DNA from: Mycobacterium lepromatosis
GTDB lineage: Bacteria > Actinomycetota > Actinomycetes > Mycobacteriales > Mycobacteriaceae
Assembly (NCBI RefSeq): GCF_000975265.2
Contig: NZ_CP083405.1
Span: forward strand, 992,001-1,056,000
Length of the DNA stretch: 64,000 nucleotides
Direction: 5' to 3'
Within the stretch, counting starts at the first letter, position 1. Each line of letters starts with the position of its first letter. The notes under the pieces were generated by a model that was given only the letters and a program-made list of their open reading frames with translations, searched no databases and was not told where the DNA came from. The translations under genes were made by a program, and so were the position numbers. Positions 33,932 through 42,642 of the stretch are shown here, piece after piece.

Positions 33932-36100
33932 TTAGTTGATCAGCGGATCGCGAGGCATGCCGAGAATCCTCTCGGCAATTTGGTTGCGAGTGACCTCCGA
34001 GGTACCGCCGGCGATCGCCATACCGCGAGCCCCCATGATCAACCGGCCAACCACCGCGCCAGGCCCGTCGACCAGCGCAACCTCGGACCCCAGCAGCGCC
34101 GCCGAGATCGCCGCGCCCTCAACCATGTGCTCCGCCAGCTTCAGTTTGGTGACGTTGCCTTCCGGGCCAGAGCCCACCCCTTCGACGCTGCGGGCGGCGC
34201 GACGCAGGTTCAGCAGCCGCAGCGCGTGGTCTTCAGCGAGGTAAGTTCCGACGCGGATTTCCGCACTCGCCAACCGATCCGCCCGCTGCTGGGCTAGCTG
34301 CACCAGTTGCGCCGCCGCCCCCTCGTATAACGAGTCACTACCGCCGATACTGACCCGCTCATTACCCAGCGTCGCCCGCGCGATCGTCCACCCGGAGTTG
34401 GGCGCACCAACCACATCCTCGTCCGGGACGAACACGTCGTTGAAGAACACCTCGTTGAATTCCGACCCGCCGGTAATCTGCCGCAATGGCCGTACCTCGA
34501 CGCCCACTGCCTTCATATCGATGATCACGGTAGTGATACCCGCGTGCTTAAGTGCATCCGGGTCGGTACGTACTGTAGCCAGGCCACGGCGGCAGTACTG
34601 AGCCCCACTGGTCCATACCTTTTGTCCGGTGATCTTCCAGCCGCCGTCCACTCGCGTGGCCCGGGTCTTAACGGACGCCGCATCCGAACCAGCGTCAGGT
34701 TCGGAGAATAATTGACACCAGGTCTCATCTTGAAGCAACGCTTTTTCCACGAATCTTTCAATCTGCCAAGGTGTTCCGTGCTGAATTAGGGTTAAGATCA
34801 CCCAACCGGTAATCGAGTAGTCCGGGCGTTTGATGCCTGCCGCGCGAAACTCTTCATCGATCACCAACTGCTCCACAGCATTGGCCGCGCGACCCCATGG
34901 CTGGGGCCAGTGCGGCATCACGTAGCCGGTCTCAATCAGCTTGTCGCGCTGCGTCTTCGTATCCAGAGAGGCGAGCTCGGCGGCGTCGGCACGGATCTGG
35001 GCACGCAGTTCTTCGGCTTCGGCCGGCAAATCCAAGCTGTTGACCCGAACAACACCAGCTGCGGTGCGATCGAAGACATCCACGGCCGGCGCGTCACCGC
35101 CCAGCAATGCCGCACTAACTAGCGCCCGCCGCAAATGTAGGTGAGCATCATGTTCCCAGGTGAAACCGATACCGCCATGCACCTGAATGTTGAGTTCGGC
35201 ATTGCGGGTGTAGGCGGGGAACGCCAGCGCAGCAGCCACAGCGGCGGCCAGCCGGAATTGCTCTTCATCCTGGGATGCCGCCCGTGCGGCATCCCAGACC
35301 GCGGCGACTGCCGACTCGGCGACTACCAGCATGTTCGCGCAATGATGCTTGACCGCCTGGAACGTAGCGATGGTGCGGCCAAATTGCTTACGCATTTTAG
35401 CGTACCCGACGGCGGCGTCGACACAGTCGGATGCCCCGCCCACCGCCTCGGCAGCCAGCAAAGTGCGCGCTCGAGCCAGCACCGATTCCCGTGCCCCGGA
35501 CAAGAGGTCGTCGGCAGTGACACTGACGTTGTGCAGCCGAACGCGCCCGCAGCGCCGAGTCGGATCGAGGTTTTCGGGCATGTCCACCGACACACCCGCG
35601 CGGTCTCGTTCCAACACCAGCACGTCGTCACCAGTGGCGACCAACAACAACTCGGCGAGCCCAGCACCCAATACGATTCCGGCCTCCCCATCGGCAGTGC
35701 CATCGTCTTTGACCCGCACCTGGCCGTACAACCCGATTCCCGCAGTGACACTCCCGTCGATCAACCCCGACAGCAACCGCGCCTTGTGATCAGCGGTGCC
35801 GGCGTTGGCGATCACTGCCGACGCGATCACGGTCGGGACAAATGGCCCCGGCGCCACCGCGCGACCAAGTTCTTCGATCACCACCACGAGTTCGGGCAAC
35901 CCGTAGCCTGAACCGCCGTACTCTTCGTCCACGTGCAGACCGAGCCAACCGAGTTCCACCATGTCGTGCCAGAACCCAGGCCGGATCTCGTCGGGCGCAT
36001 CGAGCAGCGACCGAGCCTCCCAGCGCACCTGCTGCGAGATCAAGAATGCGCGAGCTACCTCGGCGAGTTCGCGATGATTGTCGGTCAGTGCGATACCCAT
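33932..36100 (-). CDS. fadE22: Double-domain acyl-CoA dehydrogenase FadE22
   Basis: 722 residues from ATG 36100, where the product begins MGIALTDNHRELAEVARAFL like the M. tuberculosis protein of about 721 residues. The frame is open for another 120 codons upstream, but that stretch is the tail of a dead SDR gene. Two acyl-CoA dehydrogenase units lie in tandem: residues 1-350 (DEEYGGSGYGLPELVVVIEE, IQVHGGIGFTWEHDAHLHLR) and about 350-722 (CQLFSEPDAGSDAASVKT, KITGQKVWTSGAQY, GTSEVTRNQIAERILGMPRD). Such fused FadEs oxidise CoA-linked lipid or sterol intermediates with FAD. It has been kept while its neighbours decayed. Confidence 0.92.
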   Translation of the reverse strand: MGIALTDNHRELAEVARAFLISQQVRWEARSLLDAPDEIRPGFWHDMVELGWLGLHVDEEYGGSGYGLPELVVVIEELGRAVAPGPFVPTVIASAVIANAGTADHKARLLSGLIDGSVTAGIGLYGQVRVKDDGTADGEAGIVLGAGLAELLLVATGDDVLVLERDRAGVSVDMPENLDPTRRCGRVRLHNVSVTADDLLSGARESVLARARTLLAAEAVGGASDCVDAAVGYAKMRKQFGRTIATFQAVKHHCANMLVVAESAVAAVWDAARAASQDEEQFRLAAAVAAALAFPAYTRNAELNIQVHGGIGFTWEHDAHLHLRRALVSAALLGGDAPAVDVFDRTAAGVVRVNSLDLPAEAEELRAQIRADAAELASLDTKTQRDKLIETGYVMPHWPQPWGRAANAVEQLVIDEEFRAAGIKRPDYSITGWVILTLIQHGTPWQIERFVEKALLQDETWCQLFSEPDAGSDAASVKTRATRVDGGWKITGQKVWTSGAQYCRRGLATVRTDPDALKHAGITTVIIDMKAVGVEVRPLRQITGGSEFNEVFFNDVFVPDEDVVGAPNSGWTIARATLGNERVSIGGSDSLYEGAAAQLVQLAQQRADRLASAEIRVGTYLAEDHALRLLNLRRAARSVEGVGSGPEGNVTKLKLAEHMVEGAAISAALLGSEVALVDGPGAVVGRLIMGARGMAIAGGTSEVTRNQIAERILGMPRDPLIN

Positions 36101-36149
36101 CAAGGTCCTCCTCGCGCCGCTTTCCGGTTGGAAAAAGCAAAATGTAGTG

Positions 36150-36815
36150 TACTTAATGCGCCAGGCATCGCCGAGACGGCTACTTAGGCGCGAATAGCTT
36201 CCAGCATCTAGGCACAGACATTTACCGTTGGAAATTGGGTTATTCGGGATGGCTGCACCGACTTCGCGTACTACATCAGACCGTCTCATCCGCTTGGGGA
36301 AAACCGCACGCAGGTCAGCATGGCCCCCCTCTCGTCGGAATCTCACGGTCAAGTCGGTCAGAAACAAACTCGGAACGATCGCCGGCACCCCGTCCCCAGT
36401 GACCCGAGGTCGCGCGTCATCATCCTCAGGCTCGTCCTTGCCCATGTACTCAGCTGACAACCGACTGATGTTAGACCTCGCGATGAGACCGAGCGGAAGA
36501 ATTCGAGGTCGCGGAGATCGGATTTGGTGAACGTCCGCTTGGCGATGCAGCCCCCGATGGTCACTGCGACATGCAGCCCGCGGAGTTTGTCGACCGTGGT
36601 CTGCAACGTTGGCTTAGTGCCGATGCAGTCGGTGACGTAGACTACGCAAAAATATAACGCAACACCGAGACCGCCGACACACTTGTTTTTGGCTTTGACA
36701 CCCCTCGCGATCAAGGACAGTGACCTGTGCGCCACGCCCGGCTAACAACTCGGCAATAGCCTGCCCCATACCCGACGCACCCACCGACGACAACCTCCTT
36801 CCCGTTGATCTCCAT
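36150..36815 (-). pseudogene. SDR (3-hydroxyacyl-CoA dehydrogenase type II-like), decayed
   Basis: Starts at ATG 36815 with MEINGKEVVVVGG, the NAD-binding strand with part of the glycine motif. Shifts give VTDCIGTKPTLQTTVDKLRG and LHVAVTIGGCIAKRTFTKSD near 36620-36530, then MARDLGSLG-like pieces, and finally PAIVPSLFLTDLTVRF and AVFPKRMRRSD, NPISNGKCLCLDAG in the frame that runs on into fadE22. It resembles the HSD10-like SDRs of beta-oxidation. Its dead 3' end is in frame with fadE22, producing a misleadingly long fadE22 reading frame from 36460. Confidence 0.75.
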
Positions 36816-36899
36816 TCGGCCCTCCATTACCGTAGCCTTCTGAATGTCTAGTACGCACGCTAGCGCGCCCGCGTAGCCAAATACCGATATATCGTGTCG

Positions 36900-37400
36900 G
36901 GCTGGGCTGCGCTGTTTTTCGATGTGGCTATCATGCCGCGCGATGTTGGCGGCACCTTGTCGCGGTTGTCCAGAGTCGCGCGCATTGCTGACTTACTGCA
37001 CGCTGCCACGCCCAACGCCAACGTAGTCGCGATAACATGTCGTGGCTCTCCGGTGAACTACCCCAGCGCCCTATCGGCGTCAGCTAGGTGTCGCTACAGT
37101 CACGACCACCGGTAGCACCGCAGCCGGTGCTGAATGTCACCAACATCGACACCACCTTCTCCAAGATCAGCTTGGTGAGTGGCAAAGGCGCCCAAGCCCA
37201 GCGTGACGAACCCGTCGCTCGGTTACTCGCTGCCGCTACCGAAACAAACCGATCAGCTCTTTCTGCGCTGGCTGCTACGAAGCAAGTCGGTGCGGGTGTC
37301 CGCCCCGCCGCAATGGGACAATAGGTTTGTGCTGGAATGCGCCGATCAAATGGCCCTGCTGCAGGCTGAATAGCACTTCCAAACCGTCGTCGCTTCACTG
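36900..37400 (+). pseudogene. ligB: ATP-dependent DNA ligase LigB, 5' part only
   Basis: Readable pieces match the N-terminal domain of mycobacterial LigB: FFDVAIMPRDVGGTLSRLSR and VARIADLLHAATPNANVVAI, then in another frame QPVLNVTNIDTTFSKISLVS and SGKGAQAQRDEPVARLLAAA. The adenylation domain with its KxDG lysine is missing: after about 37400 nothing ligase-like follows. So the gene is both frameshifted and cut off. It is the last gene in the Rv3034c-to-Rv3062 order; the cut probably marks a rearrangement point. Confidence 0.75.
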
Positions 37401-38640
37401 GCGGAGAGTGTGGTAGTAGTTAGACAATGATGGACGCGTTAAATCGATGAACCCGGCTGCACTGTGAATTCTGGGTGTCGATATCCAGTGACCATACTTA
37501 CGATTCCGCCAGATGCGTTGCTATAGTTTCCATCTTGGATCCCGAGGGTCGAATAATCAATCCGAATCAGCGAGCCTTTTTCGGGTTCTTGCAAACACAC
37601 GTTGTCCAGATCCGCAAGGCTCGCCCGGTGTGACTCTAAATTTTGTTTACATCACCACACTATAAAAACCACTAGTCAGCGGCTTTCCTATAAGGTCGCC
37701 CACGATGGGCTGACCGGATTATCCTAATCTTGGCCGTCGGCCTGTATCGTGTGTCCGGAGTGTGATCGCCAGGTCCACGGTGTCTGCCGCTGCTAGGCGG
37801 TGATCATCCCGACTCGAGTGAAGTATTGCCAGAGCGGGCGTGGCCGAAAACTGAGCTGGCGCAGGCTCCACAGGATGGCTGCCAAACTGTGTACTGCGGC
37901 CTCGACAAGGTCAGGCTTAAATTTCGACCACGGCCCAGTTCACTGGTCTATCATGGATTCGGCGGGAGTTTTAGCGGATCGGACCATACTTTCAGTTGTT
38001 GTGCCGGTAGTAGCGACACCAGTCCTCGTGTGCAGTGCGTACTCCGCTCATCTCGAAGTAGGGAAAAGCCTACGAGGACAAACTGTTCTGGTGGTGATGC
38101 GGTCATGTCACACCCGGACAGCTGTGTCGATGGATTGCCCCTCAAGTGTTCCGGGTGTGGCCTGCGATCTGTTCAATTAGTCACAAAGCATTGCACGCCT
38201 GGGGCCAGTTGGTCCCCGGTACGATTCATCGAGTTCAGCCCATGGCACGGCCGCCGGACTACGGGGCCAGCTGGGAGCGATAGTTGATGGATAGGGTTCG
38301 TGGATGGGGTCTTGCCGCGCTCTCCCACGCATCCTGGATCTGATTCTCGTGGGTAATCCGGCACCAAGGGAGTAGGACTGCAACATTTCGACGACTTGGA
38401 TCGAGTCGTCGACTATGCTGGTGTTTGGGTCCGAGGTGTAGATGTGCATCTCGGGGAAATTTCCGGGCGGCCTGGTATCGGTCTCATCGCGGCATAGGCG
38501 TACATTGCGATTACCATGGTGGTTGTCAGATCGGCGTCACCGATTAGCTTTAGCTGGGTTGGTATCGTGGGTACTTCCGCTACCGCGTCCATGGGTGGTC
38601 CCGCTGATGTCTGGTTTGGGCCAATTTAGTGCATATCGTG
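37400..38640. other. 1.2 kb without a recognisable gene, next to an insertion-sequence remnant
   Basis: Overlapping plus-strand frames at 37800-38290 and minus-strand frames at 38170-38450 are moderately long but show no family likeness and no good starts. The expected rest of ligB and the Rv3063/Rv3064c-type genes are absent. Confidence 0.5.
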
Positions 38641-40165
38641 GCTGTTGATCTTGGCCAGCGTGTCGGTGAGATTGGCGGGTAGCGGGTCGGCGGTGGTCAG
38701 GTTGTTGTCCGGTTTTTGATCTGCATGGTGCGGTAGTGGCGGGTAGTGCGCGCGAGTTTCTTAATGCTCCAATTAGTCAATTAGTGTAGTGCTCAATCCA
38801 GTGACTGAGGACCATCGCGGCAACCACCACGGTGAGGTGGGCTTCGATGGAGTCGCGGATACGGTGGTAAATCGGGCGCGCCTGCAAGTTCGTGTTTGGA
38901 CATCTGGAAAGCCTTGTCGATGGGTTACAACTGGTGGGAAGCATCAATAATTGAACGTTGCGTGATGGCCGACGAAGTTGGTGGTGGACCCCTTCTAGCC
39001 GGCCAGCGTGCGGGGCTTGTCTTAGTACTGCGCGATTGCCGCTCATATAGTGGCACCGGTCAGTTGTATGTAGCGGTTGCGTTGGACCGGAAAATGCCCA
39101 TCGATGGCACGCTGTGCGTTAGTGACCTGATCATTGATGCCAAGCAGCGTCTTTCGGGCCCGACCGTGGGGGTAGTGGTAGTGGATGACCCGGTCGGGGG
39201 ATTCTACGGGCTTTCTCCGAACTCGTTGATGATCACCGCTGGGTAAAAGAACTAGCCCGTAGGGGAACCGCCTCGCTGGGGGGTGTTTGTCGCACCACTA
39301 GCGCACCACGTCAGACAGGCGCGGAATGCGAGCACCGAAGATGTCGATCAACCTAACAGCCTGTAAGGCGACCTGGTTGGTTTCGGAGATTATGCCGGCG
39401 TCGGCCATCACGGTCACGTCGGTCAGATTGTGAGCGGTCTTAAGGCATTGATGACCGGCACCATCATGGTGGTCTCAGTCCGGTTGCCCTCGAACGCCGC
39501 GACATTGAGCGGCAACCCGATAGCGTCGGTGAACAACCCCAGGATGATTTGTGGATCCAGCCGGCGTTCGTTCGAGAACCCAGGCTCGCGGAACCTGTCC
39601 TCCACATCTGTCTTGAAGTACAAGACTGTCGCGTCGTAGAGCACCAGTCTGGCTGGACTTAACTACGTATGAGCCGCTCACGCGGTCAAAAGTTGCTCTC
39701 GGAATTCAGGTTGAGCAAAATTGGCAGGAGTTGATTCGGTGTCCAGTAGGCCACCGAATCAACTCCGGTCTCCGTGAGCACTCGTAATGCATCGACCTTG
39801 CTTATCGGTTCAATGACGCGTACCGTTGCCAGGTCACGAAACACCCTGATAACCGCCACCGGTGGCATCGAAACCCCAGCCACCCCGTAGTCTGACACGA
39901 CGCCTCCCACAGGTGCGCTGACCTCGACGCCACGATCTGTAACAGGGAGCCGGCCGACCCGCGACGATCCAAGCCTTTGCTGACCGGCCGCCACACCTTG
40001 GTTAGCCGCGGCCTTGCACACCCTCTAACTCAACTTCTGCGTGCACAGAACCTAAGCGCTCACTCTAGCGCGAACCCCGCCATGGTGACCAAGACAATCT
40101 ACACAGCCGTAGTCCCCGAGGCCATCTTCATGGTGCGTGCATACGCTACCACCACACCCTAAAAA
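38640..40165 (-). mobile_element. IS1634-like transposase, decayed insertion sequence
   Basis: Reading down from 40165: MKMASGTTAVQIV, AAANQGVAAGQQRLG, VAVIRVFRDLATVRVIEPIS then KVDALRVLTETGVD; frame shift to MLYDATVLYFKTDVEDRFRE with GFSNERRLDPQIILGLFTDA and FEGNRTETTMMVPVI (the DDE-region context of IS1634 enzymes); then VMADAGIISETNQ-like, PDRVIHYHYPHG, and near 38890-38770 LQARPIYHRIRDSIEAHLTV; last, YRTMQIK-type pieces and TADPLPANLTDTLAKI near 38650. About eight frame changes or stops. Terminal inverted repeats were not identified. It lies at the edge of the block that interrupts the local gene order. Confidence 0.8.
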
Positions 40166-40264
40166 CCTTCAATTTAGTGCCCACATTACGTCCCGCCACC
40201 GAAGAAAACAACAGTTCACAATTTTCACGCACCGACCACCGAAGAGTGGCAAAAGTCAGGTGAT

Positions 40265-40460
40265 ACGCCGGCTCGTGTTGTGTGTTGGTGATTGTTGTAG
40301 CGTGTGATTGTGTGTGGGGGGGTGTCTGTGGTTTTGGTTTCGGTGAACGGTGTGGTGTGTTTGTTGTAGCTATTGCTGTAGGTGGGGATTGCGGTTTCGA
40401 GGTTGTTGACATCGGTGAACGTGTTGTGGCCGGTGGTGGTGAAAAAGATTTCGGTTATAT
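40265..40460. other. Strongly GT-skewed tract
   Basis: The plus strand has long GTG/TTG/GGT-rich runs (for instance a GTGTGGGGGGGTGTC stretch near 40310) and very few C. It resembles in composition, not in exact sequence, the tract at 5750-5840. No gene was recognised in it. Between 40460 and 40753 nothing was assigned either. Confidence 0.5.
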
Positions 40461-40753
40461 CTCAGCCGTGAGCAGCTTGTCGGTGTGAAGTGCAGTCTGG
40501 CTTGCTGGTTATTGTCTGGCCAGGTCCGGCTGCTGGGGGTTTGTGTGTGGCGTAGTTGTTTTCCAACAAGGAATTACGCGAAACCGTGGCCAACGACGAG
40601 ATCCGTCTAGCGTTCGTGCATGTCAAACTGCCACTAATTCCCAACCTCACGGTTCCACGCTAACACACTCGACGACAAAGGTCGGGCGGAAATTACCAGA
40701 GTTCTTGGTCAGCGCGCACAAGCCCAAGTAAGGTTGGAGTCAGCATTCGGGTT

Positions 40754-42625
40754 TTACGATCGGTATATCTGGTGTCTGCTCGGCGCCGGGCTCTGACACG
40801 TGCCAAACTCCATGGTTATCATACCGTTTGCTAGCAGCGATTTCATCGCCGCGCTGTCGACGGGACGTGAGAGCAGAAACCCCTGCGCACGGTTACAACC
40901 TAACTCCATCAGCACCTGCGCTGCTAAGGCAGTCTCGACGCCTTCAGCGACAACTTCGAGTTCAAACTCTTTGGCTAACGCCATGATCGCGCGCACGATC
41001 GCTAGATCACTTGCATTGCTTCCTAGTTCGGTGACGAAGCTCTTGTCGATTTTGATGGTGTCCACCGGCAGGGATTTCAAATGAGTCAGCACGCTGTAAC
41101 CGGTACCGAAGTCGTCGATAGCCAGGTGCACTCCGACCTCCTTGAGTCCGGCAAGTGTCTTGCGGGTGGCATCGATGTTTTGGACCACCACATTCTCAGT
41201 GATCTCCAGACACACCATGCTGCCTTCAAGACCGAACTCGTTGAGAGTGCCAGCCACGTTGTCGACGAAACCTTCGGCGACCAACTGTACTGGCGAGACA
41301 TTAATGCGCAACAGCGCATCAAGTCCTATGCCGGCTGAGCGCCATCGACTGAATTCCGCACATGCCGAGCGCATCACCATCCGGCCCAGCTTGCCTGCTA
41401 GATTAATCGATTCGGCCACTGGGATAAATGAGTCGGGAAATAGCAACCCCCGCGTCGGGTGCTGCCAGCGCACCAAGGCCTCGGTTCCCAAGAGCTTGCC
41501 GGTACGCATGTCTACCTCGGGAAGGTAGTGCAGCACCAGGTCAGTATCGATCATCCCTGCTAAGTGCAGTTCAACCTCAGTTCTCAGCGTATGCTGTGCA
41601 CTGATCCCATGGTCGAGAACCACGACCTTGCTCCCGCCGCTTTTCGCCGACAGCGCCGCGTGATCAGCCCAGCGTAGCAGATCCGACGTGGTATCCCGTC
41701 CCGGGAGACCGATGGCAACACCGATGCTGACGGTGCGGGTAAGTATTTCGCCGTCGATCACCACTTGCTTTTGAAGCCGCGTCTGCAAGCGATGGGCAAA
41801 CGACTCTGCAACATCAACCGATACCGGCTCAGCGGGCACTATGACAAACTCGTCTCCGCCGAAACGGGCAATAACCGTTGGGATTTCGGAGGCCTCACGC
41901 AGTCGGTCGGCGAAGACCTCGATCAGCCGGTCACCGGCATTGTGACCTAGGTAATCGTTAACCGCTTTGAGCCGATTGAGGCCAAGGAACAGCAACGTCA
42001 CCGGGCCGCGGTGATCGTCGGCCAGCCTCTCATCAAGGTGTGCGATCAGGGCTCGGCGATTCAACAACCCGGTCAGATCATCGTGTTCGGCCAAGTAACG
42101 CAATTGTTCTTCGGCAACGATGCGGGCCTGCAGCTGGGCAAAAAGAGTTGCGATCGCCTGCAGCGCACGCAACTCATCGGCGTGCCATTCCCGGTCGCCG
42201 TACTTGACGAATCCAAGGACGCCGGTGGTGATCTCTCCGGACAGCAACGGCACACACGCCAGGGAAACAGCCGGCACAGCGGTGCCCTCCTCGATGCGAC
42301 GCTGATATTCAGCATTGGCCGGCTCGGGCCGCAAAACCGCCGGTTCTTTGAGATACTCGGCCATCGCAAAAATCGTGTCGGCGTCGGCAAAATACACCAC
42401 ACCGATCGGGTCGGGATCAGGCACGTAGTCGCGCGGAGGCCATTCCACAACCAGCTTGGTCGCATGAATGTCATGGTCATTGTGACGAAGAAAGCTCACA
42501 TCGACGCCGAAATGTTCCACCAGAATAGCCAGTACCCGTTCGCCGATCGGTACCGCGGTGACCGCTGTTGCAGCCATTAACTTCGAGGCCACCGCAGTGA
42601 CGAGTTCGTCCAGGGACCGGGTCAT
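40754..42625 (-). CDS. GAF-GGDEF-EAL cyclic-di-GMP enzyme, Rv1354c-like
   Basis: 623 residues. Residues 1-170: GAF sensor domain. 180-345: GGDEF domain with GGDEF itself at 256-260 (RFGGDEFVIV) and DDLTGLLNRRAL at its start. 350-610: EAL domain with GTEALVRW (382-384), INVSPVQL, CLEITENVV, AIDDFGTGYS, IKIDKSFV, VVAEGVET and RAQGFLLSRP, so every catalytic residue of the phosphodiesterase half is present. In the cyclase half the metal-binding Asp of the DxDxFK motif is replaced: LLFLGLNRLKAVND has Gly215 and Asn217 where D-x-D is expected. The M. tuberculosis relative is bifunctional (recalled); here a phosphodiesterase-only role is more likely. It ends the minus-strand cluster, 17 nt after moeY. 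Confidence 0.93.
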   Translation of the reverse strand: MTRSLDELVTAVASKLMAATAVTAVPIGERVLAILVEHFGVDVSFLRHNDHDIHATKLVVEWPPRDYVPDPDPIGVVYFADADTIFAMAEYLKEPAVLRPEPANAEYQRRIEEGTAVPAVSLACVPLLSGEITTGVLGFVKYGDREWHADELRALQAIATLFAQLQARIVAEEQLRYLAEHDDLTGLLNRRALIAHLDERLADDHRGPVTLLFLGLNRLKAVNDYLGHNAGDRLIEVFADRLREASEIPTVIARFGGDEFVIVPAEPVSVDVAESFAHRLQTRLQKQVVIDGEILTRTVSIGVAIGLPGRDTTSDLLRWADHAALSAKSGGSKVVVLDHGISAQHTLRTEVELHLAGMIDTDLVLHYLPEVDMRTGKLLGTEALVRWQHPTRGLLFPDSFIPVAESINLAGKLGRMVMRSACAEFSRWRSAGIGLDALLRINVSPVQLVAEGFVDNVAGTLNEFGLEGSMVCLEITENVVVQNIDATRKTLAGLKEVGVHLAIDDFGTGYSVLTHLKSLPVDTIKIDKSFVTELGSNASDLAIVRAIMALAKEFELEVVAEGVETALAAQVLMELGCNRAQGFLLSRPVDSAAMKSLLANGMITMEFGTCQSPAPSRHQIYRS

Positions 42626-42642
42626 GATCTTACCATAACCGC

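Noticed and set aside
36101..36460. 842-residue FadE22
   Set aside because: The first 120 residues are a decayed SDR; family members start at the MGIALTD residue.
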